Assembly: GCA_029238935.1 (NCBI GenBank)
Contig: JAQZBN010000022.1
Location: forward strand, 1 to 59,400
Source of the DNA: Herbinix sp.
GTDB taxonomy: Bacteria; Bacillota; Clostridia; Lachnospirales; Lachnospiraceae
Reading direction: 5' to 3'
DNA: 59,400 nucleotides
A program made the translations under genes and the position numbers. The notes beneath the pieces are model-generated. The model worked only from the letters and a program-made list of their open reading frames with translations. It had not been told where the DNA came from and did no database searches. The first letter of the stretch is position 1. Each line of letters starts with the position of its first letter. This document shows, one piece after another, positions 27,063 through 36,749 of this stretch.

Positions 27063-28067
27063 ATGTATTACAATGTACATATCGTTGGGGTAGGATCATA
27101 CCATCCTAAGACGAAGGTTGAGAATCAGTATTTTATTAATCATTTTAAAAATTATCACATGGAAGACCATACAATAGCTTTACTCAACAAACTAGGCAGA
27201 GAAACAAGAACTTTGGCAACCGAGGGAGAAACTAGCCTTAGCATGGCTGTAGAAGCTGCTAGAGCAGCTCTAAACGATTCCGGTTTTACCGCGGAAGATA
27301 TCGATATGATCATCTTTGTATCCGATACACCGGAATATCTTTCGCCCTGTTGTGCACTGCTGATTAAAAACAGGATCCAGGCAATTCATGCACAGGGAGT
27401 ATTTGATATGAACTCCAACTGTATCGGTATGTTAACAGCTATGGATACTGCATCGAGATTTTTAAAAACAGATGATAAATTGAGTCGAATATTGATCGTT
27501 GGATCGCTTTTAATTAGTCCTCAGGCAAGACAGGATGATATGGTTGCTTTTGCTTGTACCGGAGACGGTGCTGCTGCTATTATCCTGGAAAAAAAAGAAG
27601 AGCTTGAAGAGCGCGGTTTGCTTGGTTCCAGAATGTTTACCGATGATAACTACTACTGGTCCATCACCATGCCCGCATGCGGTATTTCTAAGATTGCAGA
27701 TGAGGAAATCAAGAATGAAGACAAAAAGATGCTATGGAAGCCTTTTGACTTTAGCTTTCTATCCGATCAATGGTCACAACTCATAAAAACACTTCTCTCC
27801 GATAATAATTTAGAACCGGATGATGTTTCCCATTACTTTATGTCTCAATTTTCAAAGGCTGATCTTGAGCTTACCATGGAACGACTAGGTACGGATATGA
27901 GTAATACGATCTACATAGGAGACAAATACGGCTATACCGGGTGTACAAGCCCTATCATGGCATTGGATGAGAAACTGCATACGGAAGCAATCGAGAAGGA
28001 CGAGTATAGTATCTTCTGCTCTGTCGCATCCGGCTATTCGATGACTGCACTGTTATACAAGTGGTAA
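27063..28067 (+). CDS. KAS III-like (FabH family) protein with incomplete catalytic triad
   Basis: A 334-residue thiolase-fold protein. VHIVGVGSYHPKTKVEN opens the N-terminal half; FDMNSNCIGMLTAMD places Cys120 where the FabH nucleophile lies; ACTGDGAAAIIL and DKYGYTGCTSPIMALDE match the C-terminal half. By eye, the FabH PHQAN histidine corresponds to Ser261 (FMSQFSK) and the GNT asparagine to Tyr291 (KYGYTG). Without His and Asn a decarboxylating condensation is unlikely; acyl transfer or hydrolysis via the Cys, or a regulatory role, fits better. It is preceded by the c-di-GMP riboswitch, with a weak RBS (AAAGG, ~14 bp from ATG), and followed after 95 bp by a chemoreceptor gene. No acyl-carrier-protein or fatty-acid genes are near. 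Confidence 0.82.
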   Translation: MYYNVHIVGVGSYHPKTKVENQYFINHFKNYHMEDHTIALLNKLGRETRTLATEGETSLSMAVEAARAALNDSGFTAEDIDMIIFVSDTPEYLSPCCALLIKNRIQAIHAQGVFDMNSNCIGMLTAMDTASRFLKTDDKLSRILIVGSLLISPQARQDDMVAFACTGDGAAAIILEKKEELEERGLLGSRMFTDDNYYWSITMPACGISKIADEEIKNEDKKMLWKPFDFSFLSDQWSQLIKTLLSDNNLEPDDVSHYFMSQFSKADLELTMERLGTDMSNTIYIGDKYGYTGCTSPIMALDEKLHTEAIEKDEYSIFCSVASGYSMTALLYKW

Positions 28068-28162
28068 TTAGAATTCAATTCTATCATGATATAGAATATA
28101 ATTCATTCAAAGGATAAATTGGCAAGTTTTTTTCTTGTCAAAATTAAAAAGGGGTATATTAT

Positions 28163-29695
28163 ATGCAAAAAACAGAAAGCACCATCTTGCATTATCAGTT
28201 AAATACATTAAAATTTGTTCTTATTATTTATTCCGTCAGCGCTTTCCTCGCCACGTCCCTATTCGTGTTTCTAAAGCTGCTAGGGTTCTATGATGAGTTA
28301 CAATGGAGCTCCTTAGGTCTATTAGCAGTAATTGCAGTGGCTGAGGTTCTTACCTTTAAAATTATGTATGATAGGACAACGAAAGAAGGGGCACAGAATA
28401 TACGTGACTTTCAAATACTTAAGGTTATTATATTGGTCTTTTCCTATGTGAATTATTTATATATCTGTTTTACAGTACCTTCGAAGGAACTATGGATCTG
28501 TGTGTTTTATTTCATCATCCTTGGTACCCTCTTCTTAGATACTAAAATGAATGCAGCATCTATTCTTCTAGGCATTATATCTCAGATAGTTTTATTCCTA
28601 GGTAATCCCGATACCCTCCCTGGGGAAGAGTTCCTCCTTCGGGAAATGATCTTAAGAACCGTAGTAATCACTTTAATATCCGGTGGCATCTACATATTTA
28701 CTTTTTTTGCATCCAGATTACTAAAAACTGTAGAACAGCGCGAAGCGGAATTAAAAAAGCATAATGATCAAAACATGATACTTTTTCAAAAAGTATCCGA
28801 GTACTCCCAGTCACTTCTAACCTCCAGTGCAAACCTCTCTGAAATAGCTACGGAAGAGAGTATCTCAATGGAAGAGATTGCTCGTACCAGCCAAAAAGCG
28901 ACAAAGGATTCCGATCTGATGTTATTGGATATTGATAAAAATAATAAAAGCTTAAATGAATTACTTCATACAAATAAATCTATTACCGCAAAAGTTAAGG
29001 AGACCGAAACGGAATCCACAAAACTAATTGAGATTTCCAATAACAATGAAGAAGCCCTGAACGAAACCCTATCCATTATCACAGGGATCAAAGAAGGCAT
29101 TGATAATACTCTGGAGGCCACCAATGTGTTGGAGGAAAAATCACAGCAAATAGACGATGTAATCAAGATCATACATCAGATCTCTAATCAAACTAATATG
29201 TTAGCTTTAAATGCATCCATAGAGGCAGCAAGAGCCGGAGCTCAGGGGAAGGGCTTTGCTGTGGTTGCGGAGGAGATCAGAAAGCTAGCTGAACACACCC
29301 GCAAGTCCCTTACCGAAGTCGCTTCCATCACCCAGGAATTCAAGGATAGAATTAGTCAGGTGGAAGGGCTGATGATTGAAAATACCGAGAAAGTAAGTCA
29401 CGGAAATACTATCTTGCAGGATGTTGTAACCAATGTCAAGGATATGATTTTTGGTCTTAAGGAATCCGGAAAGAATATCAGCGAGATCAGTGATTTAACC
29501 CATTCCATGTTAACTGAGACCCAGAATGTAGTGCATTTTCATCAAAAGATCTCACAATCAACCAGTAACACCATCAATACTTATCATATTGTTTTTGGAT
29601 CAATCAATCAGAACCTTGCAATGAGCGAGGAACTGGCTAGCAGCGCTGATTCACTAAAGAATATTGCTGAAGAGATGAATAAATTAATTCATTAA
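28163..29695 (+). CDS. Methyl-accepting chemotaxis protein, six-helix membrane sensor
   Basis: A 510-residue chemoreceptor. Residues ~12-190 contain six predicted membrane helices with very short loops and no large periplasmic domain. There is no HAMP. Residues ~225-505 are the MCP signalling domain, with the conserved tip [36 protein letters not shown] at ~338-376 (quoted in part: [20 protein letters not shown]). Such receptors sense ligands in the membrane, redox state or energy. RBS AAGGGG is 9 bp upstream, and a small U-rich-loop hairpin (28118-28141) lies in the leader. Being downstream of the c-di-GMP riboswitch and the KAS III-like gene, its level is probably set by the motile/sessile switch. 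Confidence 0.9.
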   Translation: MQKTESTILHYQLNTLKFVLIIYSVSAFLATSLFVFLKLLGFYDELQWSSLGLLAVIAVAEVLTFKIMYDRTTKEGAQNIRDFQILKVIILVFSYVNYLYICFTVPSKELWICVFYFIILGTLFLDTKMNAASILLGIISQIVLFLGNPDTLPGEEFLLREMILRTVVITLISGGIYIFTFFASRLLKTVEQREAELKKHNDQNMILFQKVSEYSQSLLTSSANLSEIATEESISMEEIARTSQKATKDSDLMLLDIDKNNKSLNELLHTNKSITAKVKETETESTKLIEISNNNEEALNETLSIITGIKEGIDNTLEATNVLEEKSQQIDDVIKIIHQISNQTNMLALNASIEAARAGAQGKGFAVVAEEIRKLAEHTRKSLTEVASITQEFKDRISQVEGLMIENTEKVSHGNTILQDVVTNVKDMIFGLKESGKNISEISDLTHSMLTETQNVVHFHQKISQSTSNTINTYHIVFGSINQNLAMSEELASSADSLKNIAEEMNKLIH

Positions 29696-29703
29696 ATAAA
29701 AAG

Positions 29704-29752
29704 ATACCACAGATTCCACTTGATGTAGTACATGGAATCTGTGGTATTTTTT
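29704..29752. terminator. Bidirectional terminator between chemoreceptor and rpiR-type genes
   Basis: Perfect 15-bp stem (ATACCACAGATTCCA / TGGAATCTGTGGTAT) with a 14-base loop and T-runs on both strands. It lies between two convergent genes. Confidence 0.9.
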
Positions 29753-29782
29753 AGTAAAGATTGCTGTGGTAAAACATATCAA

Positions 29783-30601
29783 TTATATCTCTTTATCCAT
29801 CGCGGCAAACACCGCTTTTCGTAAATTTTCATCCGCTAAGGACCCCATCTGTTTATATATCTCTTTACTAAGAACATCTATAATATATAACTGTGATACC
29901 TTAGCTACCATGGAACCACTATTAAGAGGTGCACTCTTGGCAACTACATACAGCAACGCTGTGGCGTATCCCGCTAAAGGAGACTTTAAATAATTTGTTA
30001 TAATGACTAAGTTGACACCCGAAGCAGAAGCCCGCTTTGCTATCTCTAACATATCCTGCGTACCACCACTTACCGAAAAAAGTACCAATGTGTCTTCAGA
30101 TGTTAATAATGAAGTTGCAATCAATTGAAAATGGGAATCAGCAAGATACATACAATTTACACCGTAGCGTAATACCTTATTACAAAACTCCTGTGCCGCA
30201 ACACCCGAGTTACCACTTCCTAAAGCATATACATGACGAGCCTTTAAAATCAAGCTTGCTGCTTTGGTTATTTGGGAATAATCAAGTAAGTTGTGAGTGG
30301 ATTTGAGGGCAGTGATCATGTATTCTAATATCTTATCGGCTTCATTTTCTTCCATAGTATCATCACTTGTAGCACTTTGGGAGAGCAAAAATCGAAATTC
30401 TGAATACCCTTTTAAGCCCAGTTTTCTACAGAATCGTAACATAGTAGCTTCACCTACACCCACCTTTTCAGAAAATTCAGTTATGGATAACAGAATCATA
30501 TCACTCACAGGATGGTTGAGTATAAAGTTAATAATAACCTTTTCTTGTTTTGTTGCATATCTCTCAATCAGGTGAATCCGGTCAAAAATTGTTTCGTTCA
30601 T
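29783..30601 (-). CDS. RpiR-family transcriptional regulator (HTH-SIS)
   Basis: A 272-residue protein. Residues 1-77 are an RpiR-type helix-turn-helix (ATKQEKVIINFILNHP, EFSEKVGVGEATMLRFCRKLG). Residues ~105-250 are a SIS domain (VYALGSGNSGVAAQEFCNKV, LVLFSVSGGTQDMLEIAKRA) that binds phosphosugars. It is the third gene of the GH38 - GH76 - rpiR operon, 67 bp after GH76. It most likely controls this alpha-mannoside operon in response to a sugar phosphate; the operator is not proved, though an inverted repeat exists in the operon leader (34336-34351). Confidence 0.9.
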   Translation of the reverse strand: MNETIFDRIHLIERYATKQEKVIINFILNHPVSDMILLSITEFSEKVGVGEATMLRFCRKLGLKGYSEFRFLLSQSATSDDTMEENEADKILEYMITALKSTHNLLDYSQITKAASLILKARHVYALGSGNSGVAAQEFCNKVLRYGVNCMYLADSHFQLIATSLLTSEDTLVLFSVSGGTQDMLEIAKRASASGVNLVIITNYLKSPLAGYATALLYVVAKSAPLNSGSMVAKVSQLYIIDVLSKEIYKQMGSLADENLRKAVFAAMDKEI

Positions 30602-30668
30602 ATTATAGTTCCTTTTCCAATTATTACATAGTACGTATTATTACTGAATTTATTTCGTAATAAACTTC

Positions 30669-31790
30669 CTAATGCTGCTTTAACAATTCCAGAAGAAAGG
30701 CTATTTCTGCTGTACCGCTTTGAGTAAGAAGCATTCTGTCATAATCATCATTATCTCTCCAACCTAAGACATAATCATGGGGTAGGAGGCCAATTGGTGA
30801 GGTATATCGGTCAGCGGCACATTCTATAGATTCACTGAGTACTTTCCCAAAGGGTTCAACAAACGCCTTATCATAGGCTGCCAAGGAAATATATGCTTCC
30901 ACCAATATTGCAATAAACCAATCAAAATCACGGTAATAGGATAGACCACTTTTATCATCATGCCTTAGGAATGCTTCATGGGCAGCTTTAGCGGAATCGA
31001 ATGCATCCGTATAAAAACTTTGATCCTTCGTTATCTCATATAGCAGTAAATCTGCCAAAATCATACTTCCTGCGTTATAAGAATATAGGTCACGGTTTAC
31101 TTTGCCTGCAACACGCTTCCCATCCACAAGCAAGGTATGTACTCCATTATAGTATATCTTCGTCTCACTGTCTTGCACAGTCTTACAAAATTGATAAAAT
31201 TTCTTTGCCCATGAGAGATAATCTTCTTTTCCTGTGATCTGATATAATAGAGCGTTTACTATAATGCAGCAAGCATTGGCTGATAGACCTCGCTCTAATT
31301 CCTGTTCTGTACCTTGTTCTGTAAGGCCGTTTTCATTCCAGACAAGGCCGCCGATCTCTTCATTCCATCCTGTATACACATAATTTACTATGCGACAAGC
31401 TTCCTCTAGGTATTCGCTGTCTCCAAACACCTCATATGCGAACAAGAAGTTTCGTGCAACCCAAATATTATCGTCAAAGAAGCAGTCTCCTTGGCCACCA
31501 TTAGGCATCTCTCCTCGTCCGGAATGATACTTGATCTTATCCTGGCCTATGGGTTTCGAACGATAATAGGAAAAGCCCTCTAGCGCTTTTTTATACATTA
31601 TTTTAACATCGGCTCCTGCCTTATATGACTGGTAAAGCATCCCGGTCATGGCAAAATAAGACCATAGAAAACAAGTTTTTCTATCACCCTCTTTTGCTGG
31701 CGCATATTCCCTCCAATATCCTCCATCTTCAGGAACATAAAAATTTTGTAATATAGAATCGTATAATGCTGTTGCTTTTAACATGTCCAT
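30669..31790 (-). CDS. GH76-type alpha-1,6-mannanase/mannosidase
   Basis: A 373-residue (alpha/alpha)6 protein. The GH76 active-site pair is D106-D107 in CFFDDNIWVARNFLFAYE, followed by GWNEEIGGLVWNENG and LSANACCIIVNALLYQITG. GH76 enzymes are retaining endo- or exo-alpha-1,6-mannanases acting on yeast mannan or mycobacterial-type mannans. There is no signal peptide, so it works on imported fragments in the cytosol, paired with the GH38 enzyme 63 bp upstream. Length is normal for the family's single-domain members. RBS AGGGG lies before an ATG at 31790; a second ATG is two codons on. Confidence 0.75.
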   Translation of the reverse strand: MDMLKATALYDSILQNFYVPEDGGYWREYAPAKEGDRKTCFLWSYFAMTGMLYQSYKAGADVKIMYKKALEGFSYYRSKPIGQDKIKYHSGRGEMPNGGQGDCFFDDNIWVARNFLFAYEVFGDSEYLEEACRIVNYVYTGWNEEIGGLVWNENGLTEQGTEQELERGLSANACCIIVNALLYQITGKEDYLSWAKKFYQFCKTVQDSETKIYYNGVHTLLVDGKRVAGKVNRDLYSYNAGSMILADLLLYEITKDQSFYTDAFDSAKAAHEAFLRHDDKSGLSYYRDFDWFIAILVEAYISLAAYDKAFVEPFGKVLSESIECAADRYTSPIGLLPHDYVLGWRDNDDYDRMLLTQSGTAEIAFLLELLKQH

Positions 31791-31853
31791 ATCGAATCCC
31801 CTATCCTTATCTCCAATTTCAAGTCTTTTCTCTATTTCTATTTCCGGTCTAGC

Positions 31854-34250
31854 TTATATTTGTGATCGATTTCCTTCAAATAAATAAAACTGTAAAACGC
31901 CTTCATTCATGGCCTCTGCTGTTGCAAATGCATCGTTGATCTTATTATGCTGCTCCAACGCTAATTCATAATGAAACTGATAAAATCCACCGAGACTGGC
32001 TTTAAAATTGGTTTCCCAAAAATTATTCATCATCCAGGAATAAACCTCGTCATTATTTATAACATCCTCACCCATGAGACGGATTGGGTGCGCCTCTAAT
32101 GATCCCATGGTAATGAGTGGTGCGTCCGGACAAGTAACAATTGTTTGGTGCTCACCGTCGGCAAATACAACTCCATTCTGAATCGCATAGAAGTCGGTGC
32201 AGGTTCCGGGTAGCTGATCCATACGGGGACGAAGGATTGCACCTGACTTATCAATATAGGTTTCTTTTCCTGTAAAAGGTAAGGATAGATATACATTTTC
32301 CGGTTCCCAGACACTATCCTTATGCATCCGAACATCTACATCCAATTTAGGCATCCGTTTATAAGCAGTTAGAATGATGGAGCATTCCTGTAAACCATCC
32401 AATTGATAGCTTAGCTTTACCCGGGAGTACAGCGCACCATTCTCCATAACCTTCACATCATACAGTTCTCCAACGCTTCGACGGGTACGAAATGCTTTAC
32501 GGTTTCTTCCCATATTGCGTCGTACTGCCATGTACTCTTCACCCAAATCCCGTGGTGTTACTTCGTAGATTGGAGTGAATGCAGCATATGGTCTATCTGC
32601 AGCTATCAGCTCTACATTACGACTCTTATCAAAGATTGAAACGATTCCCTTTTTAGGTTCAAAACGAATACTATAAAATACATTTTCAATTCCTTGAACA
32701 GTCACACAATCCCCTTGCTCCAGGTCGCGCTTTACTCTCCAATAAAGATCATTAACACCTTCTATTCCTGTTGGTGCGCACAATCCAGCGGAGGCTAGCT
32801 TATTCTTAGGAAGCTCCTGTAATACAAAGGTCTTAGTCTCGTGAGGTTGTAGACATAACCAGATACACATCTGCGGACCACGGGAATAACTTCCAATCTG
32901 AAAAGGTACTTTTTCTCCCGAATTCTCATCCACTACTATAAAATTATGGTAACCGTAAAATTGCTCAATATCGATGACTAGCATATCCTGTACCGGAATA
33001 TTATGAGGGTTAATTGCTCGGAACTTAAGCTGTTTGTGATAGGAGATCGCTGTTTCACCATGATGGATTTGAATTTTCTCTCGTATTATAGTAGCAGATT
33101 CACTGGCCTTTAACGCATACAGACGTTTCCATTGATCAAGATTATTAACCTGCGGGTGATACGGTTCAGAGATGGAGGATGAGTATCCCCAGGTATGTTC
33201 TCCATAGAACATTAAATTATAGAGTGCCTTGTAGTACTCCTCCTCTGGCGCCAGCTGATGAGTCGGATCCATCTTCTCAGCGATATGGAAGCTCCTTGCT
33301 GCGTTTCGGTATTGAATAACATCCGCCGGAGTTGAACCAATTCCGTCAGCCCACCAGTCTGTCCAATCACCACTGTAGGTCGGAATGTCTTTGCCCTCTT
33401 CTTTTACTGCTGCGAAGAACTCATCCAATGTACTCATCTTTAGCTCTATTTCAGTATTCTCTGCATTATATCGATCGATAAAATCTAAAATCTTAAGGGA
33501 TGGAGGTGCATTGTCTGTCATACCTCCGCTTAAACCGATCGGCACAAAGGAGTATTCATACCCCTGTTCACAGATCGTATCAACATAGGCACGAATTCTT
33601 GCAACTGCCTTCTCATAAGGAGATAGGAGCTTATGGGTCAAACCATCCTGAATGGTATACTCAAAAGAAGGCTCTTGAGCAATACCAAGTTCATTACCCA
33701 GATTATAATGCTCTCCGTTCCAAACCAGAATTTTATTACCCTTCGGTGATTCCCACCAAAATGGCGTCTGCTTACGAAAAAGCGGATGATAACCATGATG
33801 GGTATGAATATTGGACATCAAATGCTTAACACCCTGATCGTAAAGCACATCTGCAAAACCCCAGCTGTACCCGTTAATATCAGCAGTGACCGCACTTTCT
33901 GCTTTGACTGAAAGTGACTCCCTTACAATATTGCAATGATTCATAATGCCTGTATGTACATATTCCGGTACCAAATCGGTAAGATTTAGATAACTGCCGG
34001 ATAAGCCTATGTTTCCCTGATGTACGGCATCTATAAAAGCTTGTTTTTCATCTTCTGTAGCCACATTAAGAAATTGCTCCACACACCAATAACTTTCACA
34101 GTTCCATTTAAACCGTGGTTCTTTTTCGATGATTTGCAGTACTTCACGAATAAAAGCAATATGATGTTCCTTCATCTTTTCCTGAGTATCGGTGTACCCA
34201 ATGTCTGTATGAGAGGCGTGAAGTAAATAGAGAGTGAATTTGTTCTTCAT
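31854..34250 (-). CDS. GH38-type alpha-mannosidase
   Basis: A 798-residue protein. The N-terminal LLHASHTDIGYTD gives the zinc ligands (H14, D16); TADINGYSWGFADVL carries the probable nucleophile D124; the C-terminal half (from ~450) is the beta-rich GH38 domain. It is intracellular (no signal peptide) and probably removes alpha-linked mannose from imported oligosaccharides. The ATG at 34250 has AAAGG 11 bp upstream; a TTG two codons earlier, at 34256, has better spacing (5 bp) and is a possible true start. It is the first gene of the operon with GH76 and RpiR, read from a good promoter 150 bp upstream. Confidence 0.85.
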   Translation of the reverse strand: MKNKFTLYLLHASHTDIGYTDTQEKMKEHHIAFIREVLQIIEKEPRFKWNCESYWCVEQFLNVATEDEKQAFIDAVHQGNIGLSGSYLNLTDLVPEYVHTGIMNHCNIVRESLSVKAESAVTADINGYSWGFADVLYDQGVKHLMSNIHTHHGYHPLFRKQTPFWWESPKGNKILVWNGEHYNLGNELGIAQEPSFEYTIQDGLTHKLLSPYEKAVARIRAYVDTICEQGYEYSFVPIGLSGGMTDNAPPSLKILDFIDRYNAENTEIELKMSTLDEFFAAVKEEGKDIPTYSGDWTDWWADGIGSTPADVIQYRNAARSFHIAEKMDPTHQLAPEEEYYKALYNLMFYGEHTWGYSSSISEPYHPQVNNLDQWKRLYALKASESATIIREKIQIHHGETAISYHKQLKFRAINPHNIPVQDMLVIDIEQFYGYHNFIVVDENSGEKVPFQIGSYSRGPQMCIWLCLQPHETKTFVLQELPKNKLASAGLCAPTGIEGVNDLYWRVKRDLEQGDCVTVQGIENVFYSIRFEPKKGIVSIFDKSRNVELIAADRPYAAFTPIYEVTPRDLGEEYMAVRRNMGRNRKAFRTRRSVGELYDVKVMENGALYSRVKLSYQLDGLQECSIILTAYKRMPKLDVDVRMHKDSVWEPENVYLSLPFTGKETYIDKSGAILRPRMDQLPGTCTDFYAIQNGVVFADGEHQTIVTCPDAPLITMGSLEAHPIRLMGEDVINNDEVYSWMMNNFWETNFKASLGGFYQFHYELALEQHNKINDAFATAEAMNEGVLQFYLFEGNRSQI

Positions 34251-34335
34251 AAGCAAAACTACCTTTCTTTTCGTTAATATTGTTGTAAGAATCTACATAA
34301 ACATGAGGGATCCTATTCTCTTTCATACCTGTATG

Positions 34336-34351
34336 TCACACTAATGTGTGA
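34336..34351. promoter_or_regulatory. Inverted repeat in the GH38 operon leader, possible operator
   Basis: TCACAC-TAAT-GTGTGA, a 6-bp inverted repeat, lies about 50 bp downstream of the -10 box of the GH38 operon. Its place fits a repressor site, perhaps for the RpiR protein encoded in the same operon. The remainder of 34251-34709 contains no gene. Confidence 0.4.
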
Positions 34352-34400
34352 GTTTTTATTTCACTTTTGATTCTTGTTTTTGATTTTTTCCTTCATTTAC

Positions 34401-34428
34401 ATTATACTGTTTTGAAAATTTAAGTCAA
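34401..34428 (-). promoter_or_regulatory. Sigma-A promoter of the GH38-GH76-RpiR operon
   Basis: On the minus strand TTGACT (34428-34423) and TATAAT (34406-34401) are 16 bp apart. The leader to the GH38 start is about 145 nt. Confidence 0.6.
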
Positions 34429-34709
34429 TATTTTTTTCTAATTTGATTTGATGTTTTAGATATCTGATTAAGATTTAACTCTTTTTATTTGTGTAAATTT
34501 AATTTTGTATAGATTTGATTGTTAAATTGGTTGTTTAGATTTGATTGTTTAGATCATCATTTCCATCTCGCACCTCATAGATATTTATGAAAAAAGAACG
34601 CGGTATGAGATTGCTTCGATACTATGCTATATTAGGATTAAGGCATACAGATGCATGCTGTATTTTCTCATGCGATATGCCTATATAATAATGAACGAGA
34701 GAGGGAAGT

Positions 34710-36668
34710 ATGATGTTTGAAATATCGCTGGATGGCGTTAAGAAGTTTATGGATGCAACCTTGGTCCTGAAAAATATTACATTTATAGTCACGGAAGGTG
34801 AAAAAGTAGGTATCGTAGGTGAAAATGGCAGCGGAAAAACAACGATTTTAAAATTAATTGCCGGCATAGAAAAATTAAACCATTGTGCCGGATACCCCTA
34901 TGCTCCTACCCCATTAGGTTACGATGAGGGTTGGGTTAATGTACCAAAGGAGGCAGTATGCGCCTACCTAGAGCAAATTCCACAATACGTAGGAGACTTA
35001 AAAGTACTTGATGTACTAAATCTATCCTTTGAAGATGTTCACCGGATCGAGCGAGAAATGCATCAGTTAGAAGAACTCATGGAGCACTTAGAGAGTTTGG
35101 AACTTGAGAAAACCCTAAAGAAATATAGTGAGTTATCACAGTTATATGAACTCAAAGGCGGATATGAAGTAGAAGAAAAACTAAATCGTATATGCAAAGG
35201 TTTAAAATTTTCTAATCAATTTTTACAACAGAATTTTAACCTATTAAGTGGTGGTGAGAAAACAACCGTTGTACTCGGAAAACTTCTGATTGATACCCCC
35301 GATATTCTGTTACTGGATGAACCTACAAACCATCTTGATATGGAATCGGTAGAATGGCTGGAAGGTTATCTTAAGAATTACAAAGGAATTGTAATCGTGG
35401 TCTCCCACGATCGATATTTTCTTGATCATGTCGTGAATAAAATCATTGAAATTGAGGATAAGGTATGCGATACCTATAAGGGTAATTATTCTGAGTATGT
35501 GCAACAAAAAGAGGAGAAGCTTCGGATACAATTCGAAAACTTTAAAGAACAGAAAAAGAAAATCAATGCTATGGAACAATCCATCAAAGAATTAAGAGAA
35601 TGGGCTCTAAAAGCAGATAATAATAAATTTTTTCGGAGAGCAGCCAGTATGCAAATTAAGCTGGATAAGATGGACCGGATTGATAAACCTGTATTTGAAA
35701 AACAAACAATGAAACTAAACTTTAAGTCTGCCGAACGTTCGGGAAAAGTTGTAATGACTGCTGCGAATCTTTGTAAAAGCTTTGAGCAAAAGAAGATCTT
35801 TCAAAATGCAGAGCTTTTTGTACAATATGGGGAACGGGTTGGATTAATCGGCCCCAATGGCTGTGGGAAGACCACATTTCTTAAGATGTTGCTAGGACAG
35901 GAACAGCCGGATCAAGGAACCGTCCAATTTGGTGCCAATGTATTAATGGCCTATTTACCACAGAATCTGGAGTTTGAAGATATAGAGCTTACTGTATTAG
36001 AGTATTTCCGGGAGAATATCTCAATCCCAGAGGGAAAAGCAAGAGAACATCTGGCTAAGTTCATGTTCTTTGGAGGTAATGTCTATAAAAAGATTAAACA
36101 TTTATCCGGGGGTGAAAGAGTCCGTTTAAAATTAAGTAAACTCCTATATGAAGATGTCAATCTGCTCATTCTGGATGAGCCAACCAATCATTTAGATACT
36201 GCATCCATTGAAACTATTGAGGAAGCCTTAGATAGTTTTAAAGGAACCATCTTCTTCATCTCCCATGACCGTTATTTTATCAATAAACTCAGCGAACGAG
36301 TAATAGCAATTGATGATTTTTCGTTCAAATCCTACCTAGGTAATTACGATTACTATAAAAATGAGAAGGAAAAAACTACCCAATTATCAAGTATCACTCC
36401 TTTAGTTAATGCTGTAAAAGCTCCTGAGGTTAAAATAAAGACCAGTACAAAGTCAAATAGTAAAAAATCCGAGGCTGATAAAAAAGAAACAGATACTGCA
36501 AAAGCAGAACAAAGAGTGAAGGAACTCGAGAGCAAAATAAAAGAAATCGAGCAGAAGATGGAAATTTTAGGGGCTGATTTTGAAGAACTAAATCGGTTAT
36601 ATCTTCAGAAAGAAGTTCTTAATAAGGAGCTGGATGAGGTTATGGAGGTTTGGATGGAGCTTCTCTAG
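34710..36668 (+). CDS. ABC-F family ATPase (ribosome-associated)
   Basis: A 652-residue soluble protein with two ATP-binding halves and no membrane segments. Half 1: GENGSGKTT (37-45), LSGGEKT, LLLDEPTNHLD. Half 2: GPNGCGKTT (~387), LSGGERV, LILDEPTNHLD. An ~80-residue charged linker between them is the interdomain arm that reaches into the ribosomal exit site. The C-terminus (~590-652) is a coiled coil. ABC-F proteins rescue stalled ribosomes or protect them from antibiotics. Half 1 has an extra ~25-residue insertion between Walker A and the Q-loop (HCAGYPYAPTPLGYDEGWVN). It is monocistronic, with its own terminator. Whether it gives drug resistance cannot be told from sequence. Confidence 0.9.
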   Translation: MMFEISLDGVKKFMDATLVLKNITFIVTEGEKVGIVGENGSGKTTILKLIAGIEKLNHCAGYPYAPTPLGYDEGWVNVPKEAVCAYLEQIPQYVGDLKVLDVLNLSFEDVHRIEREMHQLEELMEHLESLELEKTLKKYSELSQLYELKGGYEVEEKLNRICKGLKFSNQFLQQNFNLLSGGEKTTVVLGKLLIDTPDILLLDEPTNHLDMESVEWLEGYLKNYKGIVIVVSHDRYFLDHVVNKIIEIEDKVCDTYKGNYSEYVQQKEEKLRIQFENFKEQKKKINAMEQSIKELREWALKADNNKFFRRAASMQIKLDKMDRIDKPVFEKQTMKLNFKSAERSGKVVMTAANLCKSFEQKKIFQNAELFVQYGERVGLIGPNGCGKTTFLKMLLGQEQPDQGTVQFGANVLMAYLPQNLEFEDIELTVLEYFRENISIPEGKAREHLAKFMFFGGNVYKKIKHLSGGERVRLKLSKLLYEDVNLLILDEPTNHLDTASIETIEEALDSFKGTIFFISHDRYFINKLSERVIAIDDFSFKSYLGNYDYYKNEKEKTTQLSSITPLVNAVKAPEVKIKTSTKSNSKKSEADKKETDTAKAEQRVKELESKIKEIEQKMEILGADFEELNRLYLQKEVLNKELDEVMEVWMELL

Positions 36669-36682
36669 CTTACAATCTTACT

Positions 36683-36736
36683 ATATAAATGAATGGGTGC
36701 CGCTGCTATGAAGCCAAGGCACCCATTCATTTATAT
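36683..36736. terminator. Bidirectional terminator between ABC-F and LamG genes
   Basis: A perfect 19-bp inverted repeat (arms 36683-36701 and 36718-36736, containing GAATGGGTGCC / GGCACCCATTC) with a 16-base loop and AT-rich flanks. The two flanking genes converge on it. Confidence 0.85.
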
Positions 36737-36749
36737 TATTTAATCCTGT

